Source: M3007 sp043764095
GTDB lineage: Bacteria; Bacteroidota; Bacteroidia; Chitinophagales; Saprospiraceae
NCBI GenBank assembly: GCA_043764095.1
Contig: JAYUKX010000009.1
Location: 1-64,000 of the forward strand
Reading direction: 5' to 3'
DNA: 64,000 bases
Shown here piece after piece: positions 42,272 to 49,767 of the stretch. Under the pieces are notes generated by a model, which saw nothing but the letters and a program-made list of their open reading frames with translations, had not been told where the DNA came from and made no database searches. Positions within the stretch are counted from its first letter, which is position 1, and each line of letters opens with the position of its first letter. A program made the position numbers and the translations under genes.

Positions 42272-43385
42272 ACGCCCGATTAAAGGTTGCCTTAGAATTG
42301 AACCCACATTCATAAGCAATACCCAGCAAGGAAAACTGTTTGCTTGCACCTGCATCCAAGCGTTTTTTGATGGCTTCCACGCGGTATTCATTGACAAAAT
42401 CGTTGAAATTTTTGCCAATACCATTATTCACCAAAGCAGATAATTGTACAGGATTGAGTTGAAATTGGGCAGCCAGATCCGAAAGTGTTAATTCAGGATC
42501 CAGCCAAGGTTTTTCCTTTTCCATAAATTGCGACAACTCATTGCGCTTAGTCGTCAATTCATCCGAGGTAAACAATGATTTTAAGGCATTGCTTTTTTCG
42601 GTTTGCTCCATTTCAATGACCTGTGTTTCGCGGCGTTCTATTTGCTCAAAAGGCATTTCCGATTTTTGCGCAAAATTCCACCCCGACAAACTGATATAAT
42701 AAATCATGCCTGCCAATAACAATCTGGAATAAAAATACTCGGTATAAAAGAAATTAAACACCAAACCAGCAATATCAATCGCCAAAGCAATAGCAAAATA
42801 AACAATTGAAGCCATCAGGAAAGCGCGCAACCATTCCAGCGTACGCGCTCCGTAGTTGGAATACTCGTGCTGTAGCAGCGTGCGGTAGTCGCGCAGACGC
42901 ATCCAGGATTTGTACAAATACCACGTGGTGAGGAAATAAACCACTACATCCCAAGCCATACTCTCCCATCCAAAATGAATTTCCCACCATTGTTTGGTTG
43001 GAAATGGCTGCGCCCAAAGCACAAAACAACGCACATACAGTATCAAAGGGGCTACAAAATGCCACCATTCGCTCTTTTGCCAACGATACTCGCGGTCGGT
43101 AAGGGCGCGTACATACAACAGGATCAATGGGCCGAACAAAAGTGCATTACCAAAAGGGAAATAGCTCAAGTCCCAACCTTCCTCGCGGGCTTTGTCATAG
43201 ATTCCCATAAACCCAATAATATAACTAATCAGGGAAGTAGCCAGCGCAAAAAGGAGACCTGCCAAAAAATAATCCTGCACTTGTTTTTTACGCTGCCCAC
43301 GTACAACAAGCAGCACCGCAAAAACAAATCCTTGAATAAAAGCGATTAACAATAAAACAGAGCGTAAGCCAAACAATTGATCCAT
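42228..43385 (-). CDS. AraC-family regulator with N-terminal membrane domain
   Basis: A 385-residue protein. The first about 235 residues contain about seven hydrophobic helices (LLLIAFIQGFVFAVLLVVRG, GNALLFGPLILLYVRAL, VVYFLTTWYLYKSW), a 7TM-like sensory domain. The C-terminal 100 residues are an AraC helix-turn-helix pair: LTLSDLAAQFQLNPVQLSAL and LGIAYECGFNSKATFNRAFK with the ending HAGVTPGEYKG. Such membrane AraC proteins sense external or membrane signals. Oddly the DNA-binding domain is therefore tethered to the membrane. Target genes unknown; the convergent receptor operon is a candidate. Confidence 0.92.
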   Translation of the reverse strand: MDQLFGLRSVLLLIAFIQGFVFAVLLVVRGQRKKQVQDYFLAGLLFALATSLISYIIGFMGIYDKAREEGWDLSYFPFGNALLFGPLILLYVRALTDREYRWQKSEWWHFVAPLILYVRCFVLWAQPFPTKQWWEIHFGWESMAWDVVVYFLTTWYLYKSWMRLRDYRTLLQHEYSNYGARTLEWLRAFLMASIVYFAIALAIDIAGLVFNFFYTEYFYSRLLLAGMIYYISLSGWNFAQKSEMPFEQIERRETQVIEMEQTEKSNALKSLFTSDELTTKRNELSQFMEKEKPWLDPELTLSDLAAQFQLNPVQLSALVNNGIGKNFNDFVNEYRVEAIKKRLDAGASKQFSLLGIAYECGFNSKATFNRAFKKHAGVTPGEYKG

Positions 43386-43388
43386 GTG

Positions 43389-43418
43389 GCAAAGGTAGGC
43401 AGTTTACAGGAAATCCAA
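43389..43418 (-). promoter_or_regulatory. AraC-gene promoter next to the start codon
   Basis: On the minus strand TTG (43416-43418), an 18-nt spacer and TACCTTTGC (43389-43397) form a good promoter. Only three nt separate the box from ATG at 43385, the same near-leaderless layout as at ruvA. Confidence 0.55.
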
Positions 43419-43484
43419 TGCTGCTTTTGCTACAGGTTGGGCGATGCTGGCGAGCAGCAACGCTTACGAGGTTTTCCTATAAAA

Positions 43485-43636
43485 GGTGCAGCGCACCGTA
43501 ATATTTGTAGCAATGATAAGTTATCCACGTTTTGAAGGTGCAGCGCACCGTAATATCAAATTTAATGTCACGGTGCGCTGCACCTTCAACCATGATTTTG
43601 CCGATTTTTGCTACAAATATTACGGTGCGCTGCACC
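43485..43636. repeat. Nested palindromic repeat cluster (four GGTGCAGCGCACC units)
   Basis: Four units of GGTGCAGCGCACCGTAATATT: two forward (43485, 43537) and two inverted (ending 43584 and 43636). The outermost arms, GGTGCAGCGCACCGTAATAT plus TTGTAGC, are perfect 27-nt inverted repeats (43485-43511 and 43610-43636). The inner pair form a second hairpin around AATTTAATGTCA. Forward units are 52 nt apart, identical to the pair at 7111-7190. The 152-nt whole resembles a non-coding mobile repeat such as a REP doublet/BIME. Confidence 0.9.
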
Positions 43637-43669
43637 TAAAATTTTTATAAGAAAGCCTTACAACGCTTA

Positions 43670-43826
43670 GGAACGATGAAACAATAACTTGCTCCATTTG
43701 GGTCGATTAGTTTTTGCTCAGACAAGTATCTTTTTGTGCGAATAGTGGGGCTATTTAAACGAAAAGATAGACAGTATGAGTAGAAAGGAATCAGTCAAAA
43801 GGGGTAAGTTATTGTTTCATCGTTCC
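43670..43826. mobile_element. 157-nt long-hairpin element, copy B (MITE-like)
   Basis: Same length and structure as copy A (37787-37943), overall about 80% identical. Ends are GGAACGATGAAACAATAACTT and AAGTTATTGTTTCATCGTTCC. Compared with A, two bases differ in the left arm and both matching bases differ in the right arm, so pairing is kept. The interior GTGCGAATAGTGGGGCTATT with AAACGAAAAGATAG is nearly invariant. Left flank TTA, right flank TTAG. It sits in a 532-nt gene-free gap together with the palindromic cluster. Confidence 0.85.
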
Positions 43827-43866
43827 TTAGGTTTAACTAGAGGAGTAATGTTGCTATTTGCAAACT

Positions 43867-43918
43867 TACACTAAAGTGTACGGCTATAAGTTGTTACACC
43901 GTAAAAAACTTATTTTAC
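43867..43918. repeat. Small dyad and shared motif downstream of T9SS gene
   Basis: TACACT-AA-AGTGTA (43867-43880) is a 6-2-6 dyad, followed by TTACACCGTAAAAAACTTATT (43894 on) reaching the stop of the next minus-strand gene. The dyad recurs in extended form at 58776-58793, and AAACTTATTTTAC recurs at 86-98 and 58849-58861. Possibly part of a bidirectional terminator or repeated element. Confidence 0.4.
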
Positions 43919-46900
43919 TACCGCCCGCTCACGATCAACTCACCCGCTTTCAACAAATTGCCATTTTGCCAAATTTGCCAAAAATAAACACCATCGGGTA
44001 ACCCAGAGCGCGACCATTCGTGATTTTTACCCACGAACCGTTGCTGGCTCACCTGACGGCCTTGCAAGTCGGTTACGATCAATTCGCAGGATGGAAAATC
44101 AGTATTTTCTCCCAAAATGGTAAATACTGTCGTTTCTATAACTGGATTGGGTGCTACCTGAACGGCAACCGCCGAATCATCCACAGCAACATCGTCGCGC
44201 CAAATGAGCCGACTCACCATTTTGGTAAAAGCGGTATTGGTGATGATCGGATGGTTAAAATCAAAGTAAATTGCCGCTTTATTGCGCAAAATCATCCCGC
44301 TTCGGCGCGGGGCTTTCATCGGAATTTCAAATAGTACGTAACCGTGTGATTCCTGTTCGTTGGTGGTGCTATCGGGCAACGCAATAGGGTTAAAATGCCA
44401 TTCAGCAATACGCCCGCCGCGCAACACAAACCGAGCGGGATGACTCGTTGCCAGCGTCTTAATACCCTGTGGCGTATATTCCAGCCCCAAAGTATCCCGA
44501 ATAACCACCGAAAAAGCCGTATCAGTACCCGTATTTTGGAAACGAATGAGGTATTGAATCATAGAATCAGTTTTAAGGATGTACCTGCCACCAAGAGCAC
44601 CCGTTATAGGCGTTTTGTCATTGGGATCATAACTACCAGTTACAGTCACATCGAGGTTGGCCAAATTATCAACGAGGTCAACATCACCATAGTTATCCTC
44701 AATTTGTGCGCTAAAACTCAATATGTCACCTAATAAATTAGGATCAGCATCCAGTTCTAACGATACCTGAAATACTTCTTGGGTGTAGGTCGCTATTTCT
44801 GGCAGGGTAAATACCACTTCCCCCGCACTACTCGTAGCACCGAACGGCGTAGTATTTTGTAACGTTAAATTATCCGGCCCGTACAAAAAACGCAACTTAG
44901 TGCCAGCGGGTACCGATTGGGTGCCTTCGTTTTCAACGCGTAAAGCAAAATGCGCTTTTAGTCCTGGGCGAATGCGCGTACTCAACAATCGAATTTTGAG
45001 GTCTTTTACCTGTGATGATGGCTGATAACCTACGTTTTTGGTTAAAGATAGACCATTTACCAATGAAAATGACGTAGGATTGGTACAGGCCGATACGTGG
45101 TACACGGGGACATTTGTTTGCGCGGTATAAGCACCGGGCGGCAATGCTACGCCGTACAAACCCGCTGCATTGGCCACCCCGACGTAACCACCCGGCTCGA
45201 ACCGAATTAGGCGGTTTTCGGCGGGAATTTCGCCAGCATTTTGTTGGCAATTGGCGTTTACGTCGTAAAATATCTTACCCGTAACGATGCCCGCAGCCAT
45301 ACTTAAATTATTGAGTGGATCTAAAATTTGATCCATAGGAATGCGCGAAAAAGAAGTGGTTAAGCCATAATCGCTGTGCGTCAGGTAAAGATAGCCGTTG
45401 TGTACCGCCGCGCTTTTGATATTTTGTACATCTGGATTTATTTTTAAGGCCAGCCAATTGGTCAACCCACCTTTGGATACAAACAAATTGCCAGCACTAT
45501 TCTGCACACCGAGTAACAGCGAGTCCAATTGATAATAAGTGAAATCTGTTGTATTTCCGGGCAAAGTATAGGCTTTGTACAAGGTTTGGCCACCATCATT
45601 GCTCGTTTCTATAATTCGGTTGTAGTGCGCTACTACCGGATTGCCCTGCTGCCCGATGGTCAAAAAATCCTTGGAATTGATACTAGTGGTAAGTAAGGCA
45701 GTAAATGCCCAAGTTTGGCCTAAATTATGGGTAAAATACAGTTTGCTACTTGCCAAAATATAGGCAGTATCGCCCTGCGCGGTAAAAGAATAGGCATAAG
45801 TATTCGGCATGGGTAGAAATGAAGACCAACTGGCACCTTTGTTATCGGTGTAATAAATGCGGGCGCCCGTGCTGGTTGATGATGCTTTGGCCATAAGGAA
45901 TAGCCTATTGCCGTTGGGGTACAATTGGAGCATATTTTCGTCGGGAAGGGTTAGAATTTGAGACCAATTGTTGCCATTATCATCCGAACGCAGTAAAAAT
46001 TGCTCGCTGCTGCCCGCATTGGTTGGATCGGGTACGTAAGTAATTAGGTACAAAGAACCTTTATGCGCAACAACATTTTTCCAGTCTGAAAACTGCTCTC
46101 CACCGATGCCCTGCGGATTCCATAATTCAAAATTTAAACCACCTGCGTCGCGCATGGCCCACGAATTATCGATGTACAGTGTGTTGTTGAACTGATATAC
46201 TTTTCCAGACCAACTTTGGTTTTGAGCCAAAGGCAACAAGTTCCAAGTCAAACCATTATCCGTTGATAATATAGGCAATTCGGAAAGCAATATTAAATCG
46301 TTTTGGGCTTGGTGAAAACGTTGTTCTTGGTATAAACCAATCGGAGTTCGTGAAAAAACAGACAAAACTGACACCCGATTTGACGGATCATCGGCAGGGG
46401 CGCGATACACGTTTTGGTAAGTAACGTAATAAAAATAACCATTGGCAAAAAAGGCTTCCCAAGGTTGAATCCCAATATTGCTGCTGGTAAATTTAACATT
46501 CGGCGAAAAATCATCACGGGTAAACGAGAGACCGCTATTACCGATAATGATCAATTTGCCGTTGTGTATCGCCGAGGCAGATGACTCAAAAGTGCCGGTT
46601 TGAAATGGTAAGTTTACTGGGTTGGTAAAATCTGGCGAAGTGGCTGTATAAACCGCTAATTTGTCCGCAATACTGCCCGAAATAGGGCCACTTAAAAAGA
46701 TATATTGCCCATTGTGGAACAAAATATTTTCCGCTTGGCCGTGGGCCAACAGTGTCGGTGTTTGAATAATATTCCAGGTAGTACCGCCGTCGGGTGAGTA
46801 AAAGCCCCTGAAATACTCAAAAAATGCATTTCCTGTTATATTGCGTGAAATATAATTGAGAAACAACACCCCATTGGCCGATACAATATTGCCAAATCGG

Positions 46901-47316
46901 CAAGAATTGAGTAGGTTGCCATTGGTCAACTTTTTCTGAATTTCCACAAAACTGTGTACTTCTGTGAAAGAAAGCCCCGAATCCGTTGATTTTCTGACTT
47001 TAAAATTAGTTGTCGAATCCACTGTGTTTTGCGTAAACACAAACAACTGATTGTCCAATGCTTCCAAATCTGCTACGTAATCGGGAAAGCTAGCCAATAC
47101 TGTCCAAGTAGCACCTTTGTCGATGGAGGTATGAATATCGTGTTCACTAAAAGCAAAAATAGCAAACCAACGATTGTCCACATTGGCCATTTTGATAGGA
47201 GCCAAAGGAAAAGCGGGAAGTGGTTCGGGGGTTACGGGAGCAGCAACGGGCGTTTGCGCCCAAAGCAGCGCAAAAGTGCAACAAGCAATTAAAATAGTTA
47301 AAATTATTCTGTTCAT
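43918..47316 (-). CDS. BNR/beta-propeller-like secreted protein with DUF7619 and T9SS sorting domains
   Basis: A 1132-residue exported protein. The start is the ATG at 47316 (MNRIILTILIACCTFALLWA), since the frame upstream starts with TTG. Residues about 40-640 contain sialidase/sortilin-like BNR repeats of the form STDNGLTWN, SDDNGNNWSQIL, YTDNKGASWSSF and TSNDGGQTLYK, indicating a large beta-propeller. Then comes a SdrD B-like/prealbumin unit (GKIFYDVNANCQQNAGEIPA), a conserved-repeat region, a DUF7619-type domain (GSYDPNDKTPI, IRFQNTGTDTAFSV, AIYFDFNHPIITN) and a T9SS type A sorting tail (GLPDGVYFWQIW). The tail is shared with the 9877-12105 protein. No catalytic residues of sialidases can be assigned, so binding rather than hydrolysis is likely. 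Confidence 0.9.
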   Translation of the reverse strand: MNRIILTILIACCTFALLWAQTPVAAPVTPEPLPAFPLAPIKMANVDNRWFAIFAFSEHDIHTSIDKGATWTVLASFPDYVADLEALDNQLFVFTQNTVDSTTNFKVRKSTDSGLSFTEVHSFVEIQKKLTNGNLLNSCRFGNIVSANGVLFLNYISRNITGNAFFEYFRGFYSPDGGTTWNIIQTPTLLAHGQAENILFHNGQYIFLSGPISGSIADKLAVYTATSPDFTNPVNLPFQTGTFESSASAIHNGKLIIIGNSGLSFTRDDFSPNVKFTSSNIGIQPWEAFFANGYFYYVTYQNVYRAPADDPSNRVSVLSVFSRTPIGLYQEQRFHQAQNDLILLSELPILSTDNGLTWNLLPLAQNQSWSGKVYQFNNTLYIDNSWAMRDAGGLNFELWNPQGIGGEQFSDWKNVVAHKGSLYLITYVPDPTNAGSSEQFLLRSDDNGNNWSQILTLPDENMLQLYPNGNRLFLMAKASSTSTGARIYYTDNKGASWSSFLPMPNTYAYSFTAQGDTAYILASSKLYFTHNLGQTWAFTALLTTSINSKDFLTIGQQGNPVVAHYNRIIETSNDGGQTLYKAYTLPGNTTDFTYYQLDSLLLGVQNSAGNLFVSKGGLTNWLALKINPDVQNIKSAAVHNGYLYLTHSDYGLTTSFSRIPMDQILDPLNNLSMAAGIVTGKIFYDVNANCQQNAGEIPAENRLIRFEPGGYVGVANAAGLYGVALPPGAYTAQTNVPVYHVSACTNPTSFSLVNGLSLTKNVGYQPSSQVKDLKIRLLSTRIRPGLKAHFALRVENEGTQSVPAGTKLRFLYGPDNLTLQNTTPFGATSSAGEVVFTLPEIATYTQEVFQVSLELDADPNLLGDILSFSAQIEDNYGDVDLVDNLANLDVTVTGSYDPNDKTPITGALGGRYILKTDSMIQYLIRFQNTGTDTAFSVVIRDTLGLEYTPQGIKTLATSHPARFVLRGGRIAEWHFNPIALPDSTTNEQESHGYVLFEIPMKAPRRSGMILRNKAAIYFDFNHPIITNTAFTKMVSRLIWRDDVAVDDSAVAVQVAPNPVIETTVFTILGENTDFPSCELIVTDLQGRQVSQQRFVGKNHEWSRSGLPDGVYFWQIWQNGNLLKAGELIVSGR

Positions 47317-47466
47317 AGTAATTGGCAAAATGAAATCCGTGTAATGGGCATGAAAACAATACTATGATGCATCCGAGCGGGTATGCGCTGCTCCTAAGGT
47401 GATTGTAGGAAATGGAGAAGGATTTGTAGGGGTAATTGCGCGTTAAGCCCTCGCTCAAAAGCCCCT

Positions 47467-47501
47467 AAAAAAATACCCCATCAAACGCTAACTTGATGAG
47501 G
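47467..47501 (-). terminator. Rho-independent terminator of M43-like gene
   Basis: On the minus strand CCTCATCAA and TTGATGGGG (47476-47501) form a 9-bp stem with one wobble and a short loop, followed by TATTTTTTT (47467-47475). It starts 30 nt after the stop of the M43-like gene. Confidence 0.85.
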
Positions 47502-47531
47502 CATTATGTATTCCTTTTTGCTCAAAAAACA

Positions 47532-48932
47532 TCAATCCCGCACCACCCGCACCTGCCGGATCTCCTTGCCCCACACGCATACCACCGTATAAACACCCGC
47601 CGACCATGCACTTGAGTTGATCACAAACTGCGACTCAGGTACTTGCCCTGCCACTGTTTTCTGCTGCCAAAGAATACCACCTGTTTGGTTATAGATGGAT
47701 ATTTGTAAAGCATCAGTGCTGAGTTCTGCGCCTGCTTGGGTCGATATATTGATCTCAAAATGACTCGTTACTGGGTTGGGCGATACGCGAACTGCCCAAT
47801 TCGATACCTGCTGTTCTTCTGTGATGCGCTTGCGCTCGTCAATGGCCTGTGCGCCCTTGCCGCCTCCTTTTGCACACGCCAGCGGTGTGAAGCGCAATTT
47901 ATGGCGAGGCCCACCTTCTGCTACCGTGGCCTGCATCCGCATCGCTTGGCCGTGGGTGAACAGATATTGGACACTGTCGGGTACATTGTCCATGAGATTA
48001 GAGGTCATTTCTGCTGGATTGCCATCGCAGGTACTAAAATGCTTGTAATCGTACTGCGGAAACTTGTAATTAGGGCCATTATGTATAGGCGTGTCCTCTA
48101 CATAATCGTCGGCGCAGGGGCGTGTATCATTCCAGAGTTCGTAGAGGTTGAGGTAACTGCCCATAAGGTGACACAGCGTGCGCCCCAGTGTGTACTCGCC
48201 CACACCCGATGCGCGGGCAAACAGACGATCGTCGATAACAATACCGTCGGTAGCGGCAGGGCCACCGGGCAGTTGCGCAAAACCAGATAGTGAATCCGGC
48301 AGCCGCGCTACCCATATATTGATATAACCATTGGCATCCCAGGCATCCTGTCCACCCGATGCGGTGGTTTTGAGCGCAGGGCCCATATTCCATTCCTGTA
48401 GGTCCACCTGTGGTAGATTGATACCTGTGGTGGGTAGGCCATTTGGATCTGTGGCCGGAAAGCAGAAACGCACCTGTGCATTGGCGGCCTGCTTGGCGAA
48501 TCCTTCCTTGCGATCGGCCACAGATAAATAGACTTGGTTATCGCTTTGGTTGCCTACGATCTGTCCGGCGAGGTTCAAAAACGGCGAAGGATGCTGGTAT
48601 TCCTCTTGCAGGTACGGGTGCGCGGGTGCAAAGAAATCGGTGTTCAAGCGGTCCATTTGCGCCTGTACATCCTCGGCTGTGATGGGTTCGCCCTTGGTGG
48701 GGAGGAGGTGGAATACGACTGGTAGTACCACGCTGTCCATGCTACCATACGAGCGGAACTGCGCTGTATGTCGTTCTATGGCCGATTGTTGCGCGTTCAG
48801 TTCGGGTGCGCTTGCGGCGAGTTTTTGCATATACGCCTGTGTGACGTACTGGCGCAGCGGTGCTACTTGGAGGTCTTGCGCTTGCACGGTTGCTGCCGCG
48901 CTGGCAAGAAGGAGTAAGAGGAGGTAACGCAT
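47532..48932 (-). CDS. M43 (pappalysin)-like secreted protein lacking the zinc motif
   Basis: A 466-residue exported protein with signal peptide (LLLLLLASAAATVQA) and a C-terminal T9SS sorting domain (VSPNPVTSHFEINI ... SAGVYTVVCVW). In between it is built like Bacteroidota M43 metalloproteases: LPVVFHLL, INIWVARLPDSLSGFAQLPG, GIVIDDRLF and the Met-turn region TSNLMDNVPDS with FTHGQAMRMQ. The catalytic segment, normally TLTHExGHxLGLYHxW, here reads TLCHLMGSYLNLYELW (48135-48179): His255 remains but the catalytic Glu is Leu, the second His is Ser, the Gly is Asn and the third His is Glu. So it should not bind zinc in the family way, and is a pseudo-enzyme candidate. The reading frame is intact, with its own terminator. 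Confidence 0.88.
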   Translation of the reverse strand: MRYLLLLLLASAAATVQAQDLQVAPLRQYVTQAYMQKLAASAPELNAQQSAIERHTAQFRSYGSMDSVVLPVVFHLLPTKGEPITAEDVQAQMDRLNTDFFAPAHPYLQEEYQHPSPFLNLAGQIVGNQSDNQVYLSVADRKEGFAKQAANAQVRFCFPATDPNGLPTTGINLPQVDLQEWNMGPALKTTASGGQDAWDANGYINIWVARLPDSLSGFAQLPGGPAATDGIVIDDRLFARASGVGEYTLGRTLCHLMGSYLNLYELWNDTRPCADDYVEDTPIHNGPNYKFPQYDYKHFSTCDGNPAEMTSNLMDNVPDSVQYLFTHGQAMRMQATVAEGGPRHKLRFTPLACAKGGGKGAQAIDERKRITEEQQVSNWAVRVSPNPVTSHFEINISTQAGAELSTDALQISIYNQTGGILWQQKTVAGQVPESQFVINSSAWSAGVYTVVCVWGKEIRQVRVVRD

Positions 48933-49060
48933 GGTGTGTATTTTATTTTTTATAAATTTAAAAAATTAATATGTAAAAATATTTTATTTTATTAATGAAA
49001 ATTTTATAGTAAAATATCCCTGTAAATCTTGTACCCTCTAACTTGAAACAGGGCAGCATA

Positions 49061-49762
49061 TTATTCATCTTTAATTACCCTGCCTCTATGATTTTTTACC
49101 TCATATTTATATAATAAAAGACCATCTTCACCATAATAGTTATAAACCCCATCTATCATTAATCCTTCGTAATAAGGGATTAAGGAAAACATCATTCCAT
49201 TATCATGAAAAGAGGCTGCAATACCAGTTTTTTCCCCATTAAAAAATGTAGAATAATATTCAATTCTTCCATTGGGAAACAGCCAATATGCAGGGCCATG
49301 TCCTTTACTATTGACATAAGTCCCATGAAATTCACGGCCATCATCATTTTTGGTCAAGAGTTCACCTTCTATTTTACCGTTAATATAATTGAAATAGGTG
49401 GTAGAGTAGCCCTTAGAATAAGTAATGAATTTCCCATGCGGTATGCCATTGGCTAAATGGCCAACCATTATCGTATCACCTCCATCAATATACGTTAATT
49501 GACCATTGAGTACTTTACGCTCATCAATTTGGGCAATTATTTTAACTTTTCTCCAAGGTATTGGAACATCTATTCCGCTTGAATCTCTATATAAAGGATG
49601 GATTCTACTTGTGTCATAAGCTTGTAATTCATAATCATAGAAGGTTACGCATTCAGAAACCATTGTTCCTGATACTTCAGTTGAATCGCATAAAAACACC
49701 CTTTGTGCTAAGGTTGTTTTTGAGCAAAAAAATAATGCAAAAAAAATAATATATTTTTTCAT
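49061..49762 (-). CDS. Exported MORN/YwqK-repeat protein, possible RHS immunity partner
   Basis: A 233-residue protein with a signal peptide (KKYIIFFALFFCSKTTLAQ). The mature part from about residue 80 has repeated GxLxNGxxHGKF, NGKIEGEL, YVNSKGHGPAY, FPNGRIEYYSTFFNGEKTG units, the MORN/YwqK-type beta-hairpin repeat. YwqK-like proteins are annotated as antitoxins of polymorphic toxin systems. The ATG is 5 nt after the stop of the RHS gene on the same strand, the position an immunity gene takes; with its signal peptide it would act in the periplasm or at the surface. The immunity role is inferred from position and repeat type only. It has no T9SS tail. After it come about 130 nt of AT-rich sequence. 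Confidence 0.75.
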   Translation of the reverse strand: MKKYIIFFALFFCSKTTLAQRVFLCDSTEVSGTMVSECVTFYDYELQAYDTSRIHPLYRDSSGIDVPIPWRKVKIIAQIDERKVLNGQLTYIDGGDTIMVGHLANGIPHGKFITYSKGYSTTYFNYINGKIEGELLTKNDDGREFHGTYVNSKGHGPAYWLFPNGRIEYYSTFFNGEKTGIAASFHDNGMMFSLIPYYEGLMIDGVYNYYGEDGLLLYKYEVKNHRGRVIKDE

Positions 49763-49767
49763 TTTTT

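Noticed and set aside
43485..43636. Possible CRISPR array from the repeated 27-nt units
   Set aside because: Units are in both orientations, the intervening sequences are related, only four units exist and no cas gene is near.
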